A stretch of 64,000 nucleotides of DNA from Apis mellifera (lineage: Eukaryota > Arthropoda > Insecta > Hymenoptera > Apidae), in NCBI RefSeq assembly GCF_003254395.2, contig NC_037639.1, positions 12,071,037-12,135,036 on the forward strand, in the 5' to 3' direction. The position numbers were made by a program, and so were the translations under genes. Shown here piece by piece: positions 29,401 to 44,400 of this stretch (within the stretch, counting starts at the first letter, position 1; each line of letters begins with the position of its first letter). The notes under the pieces are model-generated. The model was given only the letters and a program-made list of their open reading frames with translations. It did not search any database and was not told the DNA's origin.

Positions 29401-32400
29401 GTGTGAGCGGTGAAGCGGCGCCGCGCTAGAAACACCCTTTCGATTCCACGTAGACGCGATGACGCTCGAATAATGGTATCATTAATCCCTCGGCGAGCTA
29501 GCGGTGCACGTACGCGATACGCTTACGCGACGGAGGCTGGATCGAATTATCGAGCACGCAGCCGAGAACCGCGAGTGCTGCGGGAAACGCTTGCGCCGAT
29601 ACGAGACTTGTTTGATACGATTCAAAATTGGGACGTCCGAATCTTCCCCGAATTTTTTCGTATTTTTAAAAATCCCTCCCTTCCCTTTCGATAGTCGCGA
29701 TAGCAGAGCGACGAATAAATCCTCGAAGAGAATGAGAATGGTATCGATCATCGACGTTGCAACGATTGGAATGTCTCGTCACGCCCGTGTAACGAGACGA
29801 AAAATGTGAATTCGCGTGCCAATAATGAATAGTATGATAAAAAAGAAATGAATAACAAAGACGTAACGAAAGTTCGTCAAGCCTCGGTTTGTTTATCGAA
29901 GCTTGGTCGTGATAAAAAAAAAAAAAATGAGAGGGATATCGATGATGCGGCGATAATACGCGGACCGATTCGCGACACCGCGAACAATTTCGCGGTGGGC
30001 CGGCCCCGCCGCTAATTCACCGTTCGTTCGCGATTGTGCTCACGCTGTTAATACAGGAATCGGGTTTCGATCGTGGCCGAAACTCCGCCACCTTTCCGCC
30101 TAGATAAATAACGAGCGTCAGGGATTGTCGTCGATGCTGTGGGGTGGGTGGGGAGGGAGGAGTATCGAGCCTCGAGCGAGGCGGTGAAAATCGGTGAAAA
30201 ATTAATTAAATTTGTTTCACGGCCCCACGGTGCGGTTTTTAATTAAAATTACGCGAATCCCTTGATTAATGTCGTTACACGTTGTAGCATTTCCTGCGCG
30301 TGCGAATCCGACCGATTTATCCATCTTTCGGAAAAATGTCCCCTTCGAGAAGCGTCGAGAAGTTGGGGCCGTGCGAATACTCCTCGATCGAAAAACTGGT
30401 CGATCGATGAACGACGAGGAGGGGAGATTCAATTATATAGCGTTATCGTTTTGCCCGACCATTCGATGGGCGTATCACCGATTTCGTACGCGTTATCGAG
30501 CAACGAGCTACGTAACATAAAGGAAACTTGCGCGGATACGTGACCCTTTCCACGTGTTCGAAATTTCATCCTCGAACGAAAGGCGAAATTTCGAAAGTTT
30601 CGCGATCTGCGTAGAGAGAGAAAGATCACGCTTGCTTGGTGTTACGAGAATCCGTTACGAGGTAACGGTCGGGAGAACGGTTTCTGGAACAAAAGGAAGG
30701 GAAGTGTGATTTTCTTGTTTTCGTTTAACGCATGGAAGATTGCACATTGTGCGTTTAATTCGTGGATTCGGAAATTCGATCCAATATTCGGTCGATTACT
30801 TTCTTCTCCCAGTGCGGTACGTATATATCCGACGCGATTACGCGATTGGAAGTTATTTAGCCTGGCCGGGGAAACAAGGAAAACACGTGGCAAAATGGAG
30901 GGCGGATCGTGGGACGAATGATCCATTGCAGTCGAACGCCCAACTTCCTGCAAATCCGTGACCAGCGATTTTATTCGTCCTCCTCTCCCTCCTCCCTTAC
31001 CCCCGGGTTTCGCGCCGCGAGGTGAAAAAAAATCATTGGCATACGGCACATGGAAAGATAGTTATTCTCTGGTTTATGTTTTGCGAGAGGGGAAAAAAAA
31101 AAAGAAAATAGAAAAAAAGAAAAATACCTCGAGTCCTGAGCTCTCGATTCCATCCGATCTCTCGTATATATAACGACAACAAGGGGGAAAGTAAAAAAAG
31201 GCAAAAAGAAAAAAGAAAAAAAGAGGAAGAAATGGTGGAAAAGTGCAAAGCTACGAACGGAATTAATCGACGGTGGAGCGATGCGTTCCGATCCTGTTGT
31301 AATTCGTCGATGACGCGCGATCCTAGGCACAGTATGGCGTAGGAAGTAATCGTGAAAAATGTCCGCAAAAATTCCGACCATTGTCCGACCGCTGAAAAGC
31401 TTCGCGATGATACACAAACGCGGCTGGATTGATCCCTTAGATAATCCGACTCTGCTGCTGCTGCTGCTGCTGTACTTTTATTTTTTTTTTTTCTTCTTTT
31501 TTACTTTTTTTTTTTGCCTCGAAAAAAAATATATACTCCCCGCTCGCTGGCCGCGTACGTCACGGGATGAATTGTTTCAAACTGTGAAACAGTCGTGGAC
31601 AACCGCGTTGAAAACCGCGGCACCAAGATGGCGGCTCGTTGGTTGGTAACGGCGGCGGAAACCTTGGTGAACCGAGGACGATAATTGTCGCGGTTGTTGG
31701 TCCAACGGCGTGCGATTCCATCGCGCGGTGTGATCAAAAATTGAAGAAAAAATGGGAAGAGGGAGGAGGAAATGCGAGGAGGGAAGCGAGAAATCGTATT
31801 CATTCTCCAACAATTCGCTGTTACAAATAACGCTTGCAACCGATTAACAACGGTTTGTATCGATTGTACCGAGCAGCCGGATACCTCGTTGGTATCCTCG
31901 AATGATTTGCGTGCTGCCTCTCCGACAAACTCGTAAATTATTTTAAACTTGTCGACGGTAACGTGGTAACGTTGTGTGTAATGACGAAGGAATTCGCGAG
32001 TAGGCAAAAAAAAAAAAAAAACGAAGGGAAAGAGAGAATGGTAGAGGGGGGAGTAGCTTTTCTGGAGGAACTGACGATTAAAAATAACCGGTCCCTAATG
32101 AGTCTGAAACGATAATTACTCGAACCCCCCCCTTTTTTTTTCTTCTTTTTTTAAATCTCGTTAAACCTCGATATTATACGCGTGGTGTAACGGCGTGGTG
32201 TGAATAAAATTTAATCTTTGCATAAGAAATGACGGTTAAACCGGGCGTTGAATAACCTTTGAACTTAAATATCCGGGATATACGCATATAGAATATGTCT
32301 CGTCAATGAACCGTCACCCGATCGAAGATACTTTACCGCGACACAAAGTTTCGTTTTCAATTTGAAGTTTTTCGAGCTTCCTCTCTGCAACACCGCTGTT

Positions 32401-35400
32401 CCGGATCAAGTAACTCGTTTACGAGGGATTCCAGCGAATCTGATCGCGATTTACGTTTCAACGTAACGAGCATCCTCGTGTTTTTCAGACTGGACGCGGA
32501 TTTTCTTCGATAAACGTTTCATTACGCGAACGTGCCTTCACAGGGACGTTCGATGGTACTACGGGAATTTCCTTTTTTCTTTTTTTCACCCTCCTCCTCC
32601 TCGACAATTTTTTCCTATTTTTCATTTCATCGTTCGTTTGTCAATTCTGCGTCCGTGTCTGAGAAACGATACATATATACATATAAATCCATTCTGGCGA
32701 AAAATGCAAAGTCCTAATCTGTCTTGAAAATGTAACTTTTGCACGCTTGTTAATTACATTTCGTAGTTAAAACACGCGATTCACGGTACATTCGTTGATT
32801 CCAGCTTTCGCAACTCGCGAAATATATATATATATATAATAATAATAAATAAATTTTCAACAAACGAGCGAACCGGACTTCCCCGGCTCGAAAGTATAGA
32901 AAATTGGCTTCGTCGCTTAATTTCGAAAATTAATATTAATTAATTAACCAGCTTGTATTTTAGTCGTATTACATCGACCGCGGCTCGTAATTTTCAATTA
33001 TCGCATTCGTGGCATCCGTGACTCTTTTTTCTTTTTTTTTTTTCTTTTTTTTCTCCATCCCCGCGCTCGAAACAGCGAATCAACAACCCCCGATCCTTCT
33101 TCGTCCCAACCCCTTTCCCTCGTGAGCTCCCCTCGTAACTTCTTAGTAGAATTTCTTTCATATTGTTGCGGAAACTCTTGGGGGAGAGGAGGCATTGCCA
33201 AGTTTCTCTCTCGAAACAAAATTTTAATATCGCTGTCGCGCTCTTAATTCTATTACGGGGATTGGAGAGGGAGGGGGAGGAGAAGGAAGGGAAGAGATCA
33301 AAGGAAACCGTTTTCCACCGGTACTTCGGCCTCTCCTCTCCCGGTTCCATGCAAATAGAACGAATTTAAGGAAAGAAAAACAGCGGGGAAGCTTCTGCAT
33401 TCGCAGAAGAGAGAGAGAGGCGGCTGAAGGGAGAAGGGAGGGGGGGTTTCATTAGAAGGAATCTCGAGGAAGAGGGGTTCGATAAAAATTAGCCACCCCT
33501 GGTCGGGGTTAAACGAACGCGATTTGTTCGATCCCTGGACACGAGCCAATTGCGACCGTCCAAATGAACGAGATATTCCGTTCACCGTTCGAACTGTGGT
33601 ATTATGCGTGGCACCACTTCCACGACAGAAATATTAATTTAAAAGGATTTCCCAGAAACGAACGGGATAATCTGGAAGGATATTATGGAATATTTATAGG
33701 CACGCTGGCGTTGTAAATAATTACTCGGTTTCAAGATTATCGAATTCCTGTGTTCGAAGCTTCTCTTCGATTCGAAAAAAGAAAAGAAAAAAAGAAAAAG
33801 AAAAAATGTGCCACGATCGTGTTCAAATATTCCCTGATTCTAATGAAATAATTTACAACTATTGCCCGCTATTCTTCTCGGAAAAGCGATCCTTCTCTTC
33901 AATAAATAACGATCGATTCATCTCTTGAAAGAAATATTTTTCGCTCGTCTCACGAATACAAATTTTAAACACGGATAAAACGATTTCTAATCAAAATCTC
34001 TTCGGATTACAGACGAGAATACTAACTATAATAAGAACGAAAAAAAGAAAAAAGAAAGAAAAACGACACGAAGAACGGATTGACGTTCGCGATTTCGCGA
34101 GAAACTTTTTCTCTCTTTTCTTTTTTATTACGCTCCTCCTGCTAATGCATTTTTTACTATAACCTGGAGCATCGTAGCGGCTGGAGCATGGCTTGTTGAC
34201 GTTCGACAAACTGTCGGCCAAGTTCATAACACGCGCGGCGTTGATTCGTACCAGCTATTCGGTATATAGCATATATAGCATATATTATGTGTGTGTATGT
34301 GTGTGTGTACCATCGGGAAAGAAGTTCTTGCCGCACCGCATTTACCGCGAGAAGGGAAGAATCTGTGAATTTATGACGGGAGGGAACGGTTTCCGTTCCA
34401 TGGCCGGCCGTCGCGTCGCCTGGCAGTGTCAAACGCACGCCCACGCGTCTCCCCTCCTCCAGCCGGGAACAGTTATCCAAGCCGCATAGGAGTCCCGGCG
34501 AGGAGGCGAGGAGCACAACGTGTGTAATTATAACGGTGTAACACGCTGTGTGTCGCTCGATCACGCCAACGGTTGGAATAATTAATTTCATTAGGAGAGC
34601 CAAACAGCCGGTTTCTTTTTTTTTTTTTTACCGGCCAGCTGGCTTCTTCTTCGCGTTTCGAGGGCTTGTCGCTCTCGGCTCGATCCCCATCTGATGGAAA
34701 CCCGATGGAATTCATGGAGTTCGTACGCCTCGACTGGTGAATAATGAACTGGCTCGGCTGTGAGAAAAAGGGGACATTGATCCGTTCGGTTGGGGTTCGG
34801 ATTCGCGAGGAAAAGGCGAAGCGTGCGCATTTCCATAAAATTTCGCAACGTTCCAACAGAGGGGGGTCGAGCTAGGGGATCCCTAAAAACAAGCTCGCTA
34901 ACCGAAAAGTTCTAATTCGCCAACTGTTGAAGTAGAAAGCTGCTCGTTAGGAAGCGACGCGAAGCCAATTTATTCGATCGAATTACTCGGCGGGGCGCAA
35001 TTAAACGCAAAGCCGTCCGAGGGCAGGTGGGGGGACGGAGAGGAATCCGTCGTTGGTGTTCCCCGAGCTATTCGATCTTCCCTCTCGTAATTCGAACGGG
35101 CGCGCGAATATTTTCGCTATCTCCTCCCAGACCGGACGATTCATCGATTCCGTTTATTAATAGAGGCAACTTTCGGATTATTCATTAACGCCGATGCACA
35201 CCGGCGCGAATTATTTCGCGCCGTAAATTACAGCTGGCCTCTGGGTCAACTTTGAACCGACTATTGAACCACCGGCTAATAATTTCCCGCGAGTATTTTG
35301 CCAGTAAACAACGTCACGAATGGACGAGGCTCGAAAGAGACAAGAATAGAGTAACACTTCCCGATTAGCTTTTCCTTCTGTCTTGTTCACCGCTTTCCGT

Positions 35401-38400
35401 GTTTGATCACCGGCGATTGAATGGGTCGAAACGAGAATCGCCATCTTCTTTTCGCTTTGATTTCCTAATTAATTTAATCGATAAAGATACGTTGCTCTCT
35501 ATCTGAACAATATCAATGAAAATTCTCAGTTTTCTCTCTCTCTCTTTCGGTAAATAATCTAGATAAGTTTCGTGAAATTGGTGACAAACGGTTAAGAAAG
35601 CAACATTACAAAAGATACTTTCGAGTTGCTCGAAGCAACATCTTTAATTACGAAACACGTTACATATAGCTTTTCCTTTTGAAATATTCGAAAGCAATGT
35701 GAAACGTAGGCCGTACATCGTCGAGCTCGGTTTTCACTTGATAATCGTTATACTATCAAGAGTGTAAAATATCGTTTGAACGAATCTGGGCGGAAATATC
35801 GGTCAGAGGGGTGTGTGGGGAGAGATTAATCGGTTGCGTAGAATGATAAAAATATAAGAACGTTAGGGGAAGCTGAGGTTGGAAATAAACGGAGCCAAGG
35901 TTACGAAGGCACGGTTTTGCGAAAAGGCCGATCGCGCTACGCGATATTTGGGTCGTGAAAAATCGTCCAATACGTTGAAAGGATAGAATGAATGGAAGGG
36001 TATGCGACCCTTTTTACTGTGATGCGTTTATCCGTGAGATATTATCTATCGATCGACGATTACAATCGCAATTATATATCTGGCGATCACGTACGAGAGA
36101 CGAGGAGCATATTTGCCCGATCTCCACACAGGATAAAACAGCAATAAGAATCGCGCTTTCGAACCGTTATACAACCGGCGGAGAATTTCCACTTCTCGAA
36201 CGAGTGGAATTCGTAATTGGAGCGAAATCGATTCGCCCTGACGCAGGCGCGTTATCATTCTCGATACGTAATACGGATAAGAACGGTCTAATAATAATTC
36301 ATTCCCCCCCTAAAAATCATTATTGTTCGCCGCGAGATTTATCGAAGCGGCCGGTCACAATCGCCGACGTAGCTGGAATTAAGTCGCCGACTTGGGTTCT
36401 CCGGTCGCGAGTCGCGAGAGTAAAGACGCAGAAGGGAGTACGTATATTTTTTCGAGGTGAGGATGCAAGAAAAAGTTGGTCGTAGGCAAGAGGGATGAAG
36501 CTTGCTCATCGAATATTCATCGAGCGAAGAAAGAAAATTTCAAAGACCGACCATCCAGTTCTGAAGATCTTGCATCATTATTTCTTCCTCTTCTTCTTCT
36601 TCTCTTTCATTCCTCGCTGCCTGGCTCTTCCTTCCCTCCCCTTCTTCTTTCCTTCCCCTCGTCGAGTCCTTTGGAGATAATTGAGCCGCGTTTATTAAAA
36701 TTACAACAGTCGGCTTAACGCGACCGCTCATAATCGCGGCAGGTATCGTAAATAAGGTTGGGGCAAAGCGAATCGTAACACGCGGTGATACGAGAGTGCA
36801 GGAGCAACGATGCCTAATTATAGACGATACGATCGATTCGCGCCGGCTACAGCCGCGCTCGTACGTGCGCCCGCATATACGCGCACACGTTATACACGTT
36901 GTGCACGAAATCATATCAGCTGGACGATGGAGCAATGGACAAGCGATAGAAAACTATGCGCGTGGATTTTTATTCGCTGTGCGTTTCCGCGACAGAGAGA
37001 TTTTTTTTTTTTTCGGCGCTTCCCCCGTACTCCGGCAAATACTACTTTGATTATATGGGGATCGGCGAACCAGCCTCGATGGCTTCAGCTTCGCGCCAGC
37101 TTTGCTGCGGTCCGATGCTCGCGCATTCGATATCCGCATCTAATAAATTTCCTTCACGTTATCTTGCTCTAATTTTTTTAATTTCGTTCCATTTGCGGGC
37201 AACGGCCTTCGAAATGACTTCGATTCAACTCGTTCTTCGCTCGATCGATTTTTAAATAACCGATCTTCCAGGTGAACTTCAAAAGTTCAGTTCAATAATT
37301 TGGTGTTTGTATAAGTGTGTCGCGTAACGCTTATTTCTACGATATAACGTTTCTTCGAACGAGAAGATAGATAATAATAATTGACTTCTGAATAATAAAC
37401 TCGAAACCTTATCGATACAAAACCATAATGTATCTATATGTATAATTTCAAGAATAGTAGCCAGCAGGTACAAATCCAGTCACGAAATCTGAGATTAGCA
37501 TCGATTACGGGAAACTAGCGTTTCCGATCGGAAGCATCGGTGTAGATGTCGAGATCTCTCTCTCTCTCTCGCTTTCTCTCTTTGACCCAGATCAGATTTC
37601 TAATTATAACCGATTAGATCGATCTTCGCGCTTCGTGATCGTGGAGTCGATCGTGATATCACGAGCCGCAAATAAATTCGGCAGATCGTTCGACCGCGGA
37701 AGAAGATCTAGAGAGAGAAAAAAAGAGAGGGCGAGGGGATATTGTCTATATCGCGGATCGATTCAAGACGGGATCGCGGAAGGGATTTTCAATCAAGTCG
37801 CCTGGAGGCTGAATTAATTCCTGGGGAAATTCAAAAGTTTGGAAAGCGAGAACCCCCTCCACGGGCGGATGAAGACCGCGGTTCTTGCCGGAAGCTACTT
37901 GGGAGGCCGAGGGGATCCAGCTACTTGATATCCCGGGGTCCCGTCAGAAACCGAGGATCACGAGAATCGATCGCAGCCGAATTATTGAATAAAATATACG
38001 GCCGAGTCCGTTATAATGAAATAACTTTCGATATAGAGGTGGCCCTCTCACCTCTCTTTTCGCCCTCCCGAATGCATTCTTCTCCGTTTGCCCCGCTCGA
38101 TAACCTCCGCTCGGAAAATCCGACGGATCTCTCTCTCTCTCTCTCTCGTTGCAACGAGACGGCTGGTTTAAATTAATGATCGAGAACGGTAAAGTAGGTG
38201 GTAACTGTTCGTTAGAGAAGAGGGATGGGGGTGAACAGTTTGTGGCAGTTTAAAACAACGAACTATCGTTTTACGGAAGCTACCATTGCGGTTGACACAG
38301 GGGTGGTTGAGGCGAGGGATGTTTGTCAGCGTTAAATTAGGTGAATAATGTACGTAGTTCGACGAGATCTTCTTCAAGTTTTGGTATTGGATTACTGGTC

Positions 38401-41400
38401 AAGTGAAAGTAAATAGATAGGATGAAAAGTGTAAAGCTTGTGAATAATAATTAAAAAAAAATCGCTGCCTCGATTCAACTATGAAACGAATTTCGTACAA
38501 TCTCTCGTACGTTTTTTTTTCTTCCTTTCTTTCTTTTTTTTACCGTTTTACGTCACATCGTATTTTTTTTACAACCGGTATCCCGCGGGAGAGAAAGGAG
38601 AAATTTTTGGAACCACGGTTTCGAGATTCGAACCGGCAATTTTTTAACTCCGCGATATCACTGACGCGTCATATTTCTTCCCGTCATTCGTCCCCCGTCA
38701 TTACATTCCCCGCGATCGATCCGATCTACAATTCGTTAAAATACCCGTCCCGTTAAATAAATAAATAAATAATATATACGGGATGGAGCGATTGAGATCG
38801 ATCTCTCGTAAATTACATTAATCGTCGCATAATTGCAGATCACGTGGATCGACGGGTTGGGGAACGTGCTGCACAGAGGCATAAAAACGACCAAGGAATT
38901 GTTCGACGACGGCCCCTTGTACACCGTGAAATCCGTGCTGAGGGTGATGCCGCGCAAGGACCACGACAACACGACGTTCACGTGCCAAAGTCAGAACGCG
39001 GCCGACCGCACGCCGCAGAACGCGAAACTGCGCGTCGAGGTGAGTGGTGGAACGAGAGGAGGAGGAGGCGGGACGACGACGAGGAGAGAGATCCAGTGAG
39101 AACTGGGTCATCGAGACCACCCCGTCATTGAAAACCCTGGATGGAGATATATATATTCGGTGCTTCGGGGGAGCATTTTTGCGCATTTCTTTCGCCGGTC
39201 CATTTTCGAGCGAGGGAAAGCAGATTAACAGCGGAGCCGGTCAGAAACGAGCGGTAACGAGCTGGGGAATAATTAATGTCGCTCTCCTCCCTCCCCTCCC
39301 CGAAAACTGGTCGCGTAATCGCCAATCCCGCCACTGGAGGGTAGGCTCCCGCGCCGTCTGTCGTCCCACCCCTGCCGCCTTTGCTTTCTCCCGCGGACAA
39401 TGGCAGCTCTGCGGTTTCCGTCTCGTCAATCGGGGGGAAAGAGGGATAGGAGGGAGGAAGGGAAAGGGTGGATCGTCGTCTCGCCCGCTTTCGGCGTGGA
39501 TGCTTCTTTCGTCAATGATTCACGATGACGGGGCTGTGCGACTTGTCACGGGCGCGCAAGAGGGTTTGTCGAGGGACAGGTCTTTCCCTCCTACGTCGTT
39601 TAATTATCGAGTCGTCGCGCGATATATTAATTGTCGAGAAATTAACAAAAGCTGAGATAAGATTGGCGAAGATTAATATAGAATTGGGACCGGTATTTTT
39701 GAAAGTTCGAGGATTCGATCGCGTGACATTTTTTTATCATACGTTTTCAACTCTCTCCCCTCCCTCCACTTGAAACCATTTTTTCGAGCGTCTCGTGTTC
39801 CAGGTCCGCTACGCGCCAAAAGTGTCTCTGAGGATCCGGTCGGGGTTGGGCAAGAATGGGCGCATCGTGGAGGGCAGCGAGCTCCGCTTCAAGTGTCGCG
39901 CGGAAGCGAACCCGCCGAACGTCGAGTACAGGTGAGTAACGCGACCGCCACCACCTCGTTCTATAAACCCCAAAGTGCATCCCTCTCCATCGGGCGGAGA
40001 GGAGCGAACGATAGCCCTGCGATGATCGATAGCCCGGTACAAGAGCCCGGTCCACGAATTTGGAGCGTTGTTCCAGGAGCGTGTGGCCAGGTGTCGATGT
40101 CGGTGGTTGTTTCATGGTTGCGTGCCGACGAACACGGTGATACGGGATGAGAGAGAGAGAGAGGCGATGGAAATGGAAGAGTTCTTTCGTCTCGCGGAGA
40201 TATATTCCAATTGTGATACGTTCGATTTAAAAAAAAAGGATTTTCGGGCGCCAAGCGTGGCCAAGCGAAAAATTCGAAAAGATGGGATCACCCTTGAGCA
40301 TGATTCATGAAAACCGCGGTTATTCGCCTCTCTCGCACTCTCTTTTTCATTCATCGATCCTTTGTTCACGGCCCTTTTACCTACCTCCCCTCCGACGCAA
40401 GGGGAATTTTTCCTTTTTTCATCTATCCCTCCATGCATTTTAATCCGGCGTGTTTTGCAACGAGAGGAGAGGGGAAAACACGTGTCGTCCTGACTCTATC
40501 GGATAGAAAGAATCGAGGAGGAAGAGAAGAAAAAAAAAAGGGAAAAAAGAAAAAAAGAAAAAGCGCGTGGTCAGGGATTTTTACCGGGTCAGAGAATGCT
40601 TAATTCGTGCGTTTTTAACGACGGCGGGAAGGGGAGGAGGGATGGCGGTTGGATGACTTTGGTCGCTTTATAGAAGAGCGAGGCACGGGTGGCGGAAACA
40701 AAAGGAGAATTAGCAAGTAATCGGTCGTGGCACGGAGCAGGCAAATAATTGATTCTCGTTACAAAGGGGGAACAATGTAAAGTTTAGGACAATGTTGGCC
40801 GGCCATGCGTCGCGTTACGCGTTGTCTTGTTGCCCGTTTCGATGGCCTCGCGATCTCTTCATGCACACACACACACGCACATACAGTTTACGGATATGTA
40901 TCACCCACTCTGACTTTCGTCCACTCTGACGAAGCAGAGATCGAAAGGGAAGGAAACTCGTGAATCGATGATCTCGTGAATCCGTGCGATAAACGAGTGA
41001 GGAATATAGTCAACGATTTAAGGACCAACTCTCGATAAAACTCTCGATCCGCCTTACGAAATTCCCGTGAATTCGAAACCAGTAAAAGTCGATGGATCCC
41101 CTGATGGATAACCGTTCCATAAACCGTTTACGAGCCAAGTTTCTACGATTGTGTAATTCCGTGAAAATAATAAAAGCCAAGGAGGGCGAAGGAGTCGCGC
41201 GAGAGATCTGAAATGCCATTAGCGACAAAACTCGGACGAGGATCCTTTTACTTACTATAGCTGAGAGAAGAAAGGAAAGAGGGTCAGGATCCTTTTCCAC
41301 GAGATTCGGGAAAGTTTCGCGATCGTTTCATTCGGTTTCTCCTGTTCTTCGATAACGTATGTGGACACGCGATTCGAGGTTGAAAAAAACTCTCTGTCTC

Positions 41401-44400
41401 TTTCTCTCTCATCTATTGCCATCCGAGGAGATTCTCGTCGCTCCTTCGTCGATCGTCGAGGCGAACCGAGCGAGATAAATGTTGCGACCGAAGGCTCGAG
41501 AACCGTGGGGCGTAAACCAGCATCTCTCTCCGGAAGGATCGTTTCTAAAGGAATCGGCCGCTAATTCGACGAAGGTTATCGTTCTCGCTCTTTGTGTGCC
41601 TCGGTTGAAAACTCGGCTATCGATCGAATCTGAAAAATGACCGAGTAGAATCGCGGCCCGCATTACGAGGAAAAAAGAAAGGCTGGAGAGAGAGAGATTA
41701 AAAAAGAAATTCGTGGAGTTGATAGAGAGAGACGAGCGAAGGAGAATTTGCGGAATCTGAGAAGGGAGGGTGGGGGTAAAAATGCGCAATTACCGCACAA
41801 ATTTTTTTCCTTCGATCGGTCGAGGATAGCGATCAGATTCGACGGCAATTTTTGCACAACGATTGTGCAAATTATGCTGCAAATTGCACGCTCATCGAGG
41901 GTTCAATCGTTTTTTTTTTTTTTCTCTTTCCTTAGGTGGTTCATTAACGAGAAAAAGGTGATCGGCGACTACACCACGGAAATGATCATCCACAACGCGA
42001 CCCGAGATCTTCACGATGCGATAGTGAAGTGCGAGGTTCACAACGACGTCGGGAAGAGCGAGGACACCGAAACTCTGGACATAACGTGTGAGTATATCGA
42101 GGAAAACGAGTATCATCGAATCAACTTTGAATCGTAAAAAAAAAAGAAGATCTCGAATCGGGAAGAGAATTCGTAGCCGCAAGAATTGTACACGATTCTT
42201 CGCACGAAGAAGCGAAAGCACCGAATTAATATTCGCTGACTCGACCTCTCTTTATCCCATTCGTCCATCCGGAAGGGTGCTTCGTCGCGTTATTTAGCCG
42301 CGGGGGGGAAGCGAAATTCAGGATAACGCTTGTCAAAAGCCGAGGAGGAGGCTGGACGATAAATTGGACTTCTTAAGGGGAGAATTTGCCGGCATATTTT
42401 CCGAGATGATTCTTCTTCACGGGGAAGAAGAACGTGCTCGCGATTTATGTACTCCTCATCCCTTGTGTAACGCGATACGCAGCAACGATTCGTTCGAGAA
42501 ATGGGATGAATAGAGCCGGGATTTCACTCTTAAACAATCCTTCTTCTCCTGTAAAAAATAGTTATTCGATTACTCTAATTGAGCGGCTTGAATCCGTCAG
42601 AGAGAGAAAGAGAGAGAGAGAAAGAGAGATTGGTGCGTGATGGTGAAAACGAAAATTTTCACAGACGGGCCGCAGTTCAGGCACCAGCCGATCTCCGTGG
42701 AGACGCAGTACGGCGCCACGGAGATATTGCAGTGCGACGTTGACGGGAACCCGACGCCGGAGATCCGCTGGTACCACGAGGATTCGGAGCGACAGGTCGC
42801 CAGCACGCCCAACATCAGCGTGGTGGTGAACCACGAGACGGCCGGGCGGTATTTTTGCAAGGCGCACGTACCCGGTTTCCAGGAGTTGATGGGGTACGCG
42901 AACATCTACATCCGGGCACCGCCGAGTATCGTGTCGCAGAGGGTGCAATACGTGCCCGACGAGGGTGCCGTCAAGGTAATAATTTCAAGATCCTTCCAGG
43001 ATCTCTCGTTTCAGGCCTCGACTTTTATTCTCTTTAACGTCCTCCCCTTGCTCTCCCCTTCTCTTTTCGGGAATCGTTTCTATTATCAGTATCATCGGTC
43101 GTAACAAGTTTTCAAAAGTCGGTGTCGATCGAAAACACGACGTTATTTTCGACTATTCTTCGATGATTTACATAGATCTCTCCCCTGCTATGGGAGAAAG
43201 GGAGGGACTCGTAACGAGGCATTTATGGAAAATAACGCGAGAACCGCTAGACACATCGCTCTAGGTCTCCAAAAATCGAAATAGATGGCCGAAATCTACA
43301 TAACAAATGGTTTAGGACAACGGGCTAAAAAAACACCTGCTATTTTTCCACGGAATTTGAATTTAGTTTTCGATGAACGAATCCGTACAGGAATACGAAT
43401 ATGACGATCGACTAACCGTGTTTCCCACTTTTTTTTTCCCCCCCACCGCTCCCTTATTCTTCATTTTTCCTCCCCCGTCGATACACGATATATGTATATA
43501 TATACGTGCGACGGTTTTAAAAAGCGGAACGGTACACACGGTTGGTGGGAAGGGGACAAGCGGGGGTTTTTTTTTTCTTTCCTTTTTTTTTTTTTTTATT
43601 CGACCGTTCCCTTCCTCGATTTCGCAGGTGAAGTGTACCGCGATATCTGTGCCAAAAGCGGACTCGGTGGTGTGGAGCTTCGCCGGTCGCGAGTTCAATC
43701 TCTCGACGAACAATACGCAGTTTTCCGTGCAGGAGGAATACACCGCCGAGAGAGTCGTCAGCACTGTCACACTGCTCGAACCCACATCCACGTACTTCGG
43801 GGATTACAACTGCACGGTCACGAATAGCTTCGGCACGGATTCCGTCATAATCAAGCTGACGGCACACAGTAAGTTCATATCCATTATAACCGGTCGACCT
43901 TTTTCTTTCTTTTTCTCTCTTTCTTTCATTACTCTATCTATTTTTATCTTTCTCTCTCTCTCTCTATTTCTCTCTCTCTTTCTATCTTTCTCTCTCTTTC
44001 TCTCCCTTTCTATCTTTCTCTCTCCGACTAGCTAGCTGTCTGCATTCTTCACTCCCGCGATTCCACGCTATTTTCCGCGTGCTGCGCGCGACGCGTCCTC
44101 GAAAAATTGCTACGTTTTCTGGATGGAAAAACGCTCGAAGCGATTCGCGAGATCTCCCTGGGAGGGGAATAACGTCCCTGTTACCGGGGAGGGGAAAAAG
44201 AAAGAAAGAAAAAAAAAATCTGTAATCTGGACCGAATCGATTACAAAATCAGCCGTAACTTGAAATTCAGTAACTAACTAAAAAAACGATCGCGTTTCCT
44301 AAAAAATCTATATCGAATCGTTGGCAAAACCACGGCGTGAAACTGCACAGCTCGGTGATTTTGCAATTTTTTTTTATTTTTTTTTTTTTTGGAAAACGCG

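Larger units (their letters stand above)
28416..38838 (+). other. 10.4-kb kirre/rst intron
   Basis: The intron splits Ig2 in phase 0. It holds purine- and pyrimidine-rich tracts, a (CTG)7 run and a 165-codon ATG-initiated open frame at 35988-36485 with no recognisable family. No exon or RNA gene is supported. Confidence 0.75.

Noticed and set aside
33481..33560. tRNA-like GTTCGATCC box
   Set aside because: A B-box-like word is present, but no matching A box or cloverleaf arms could be built around it.
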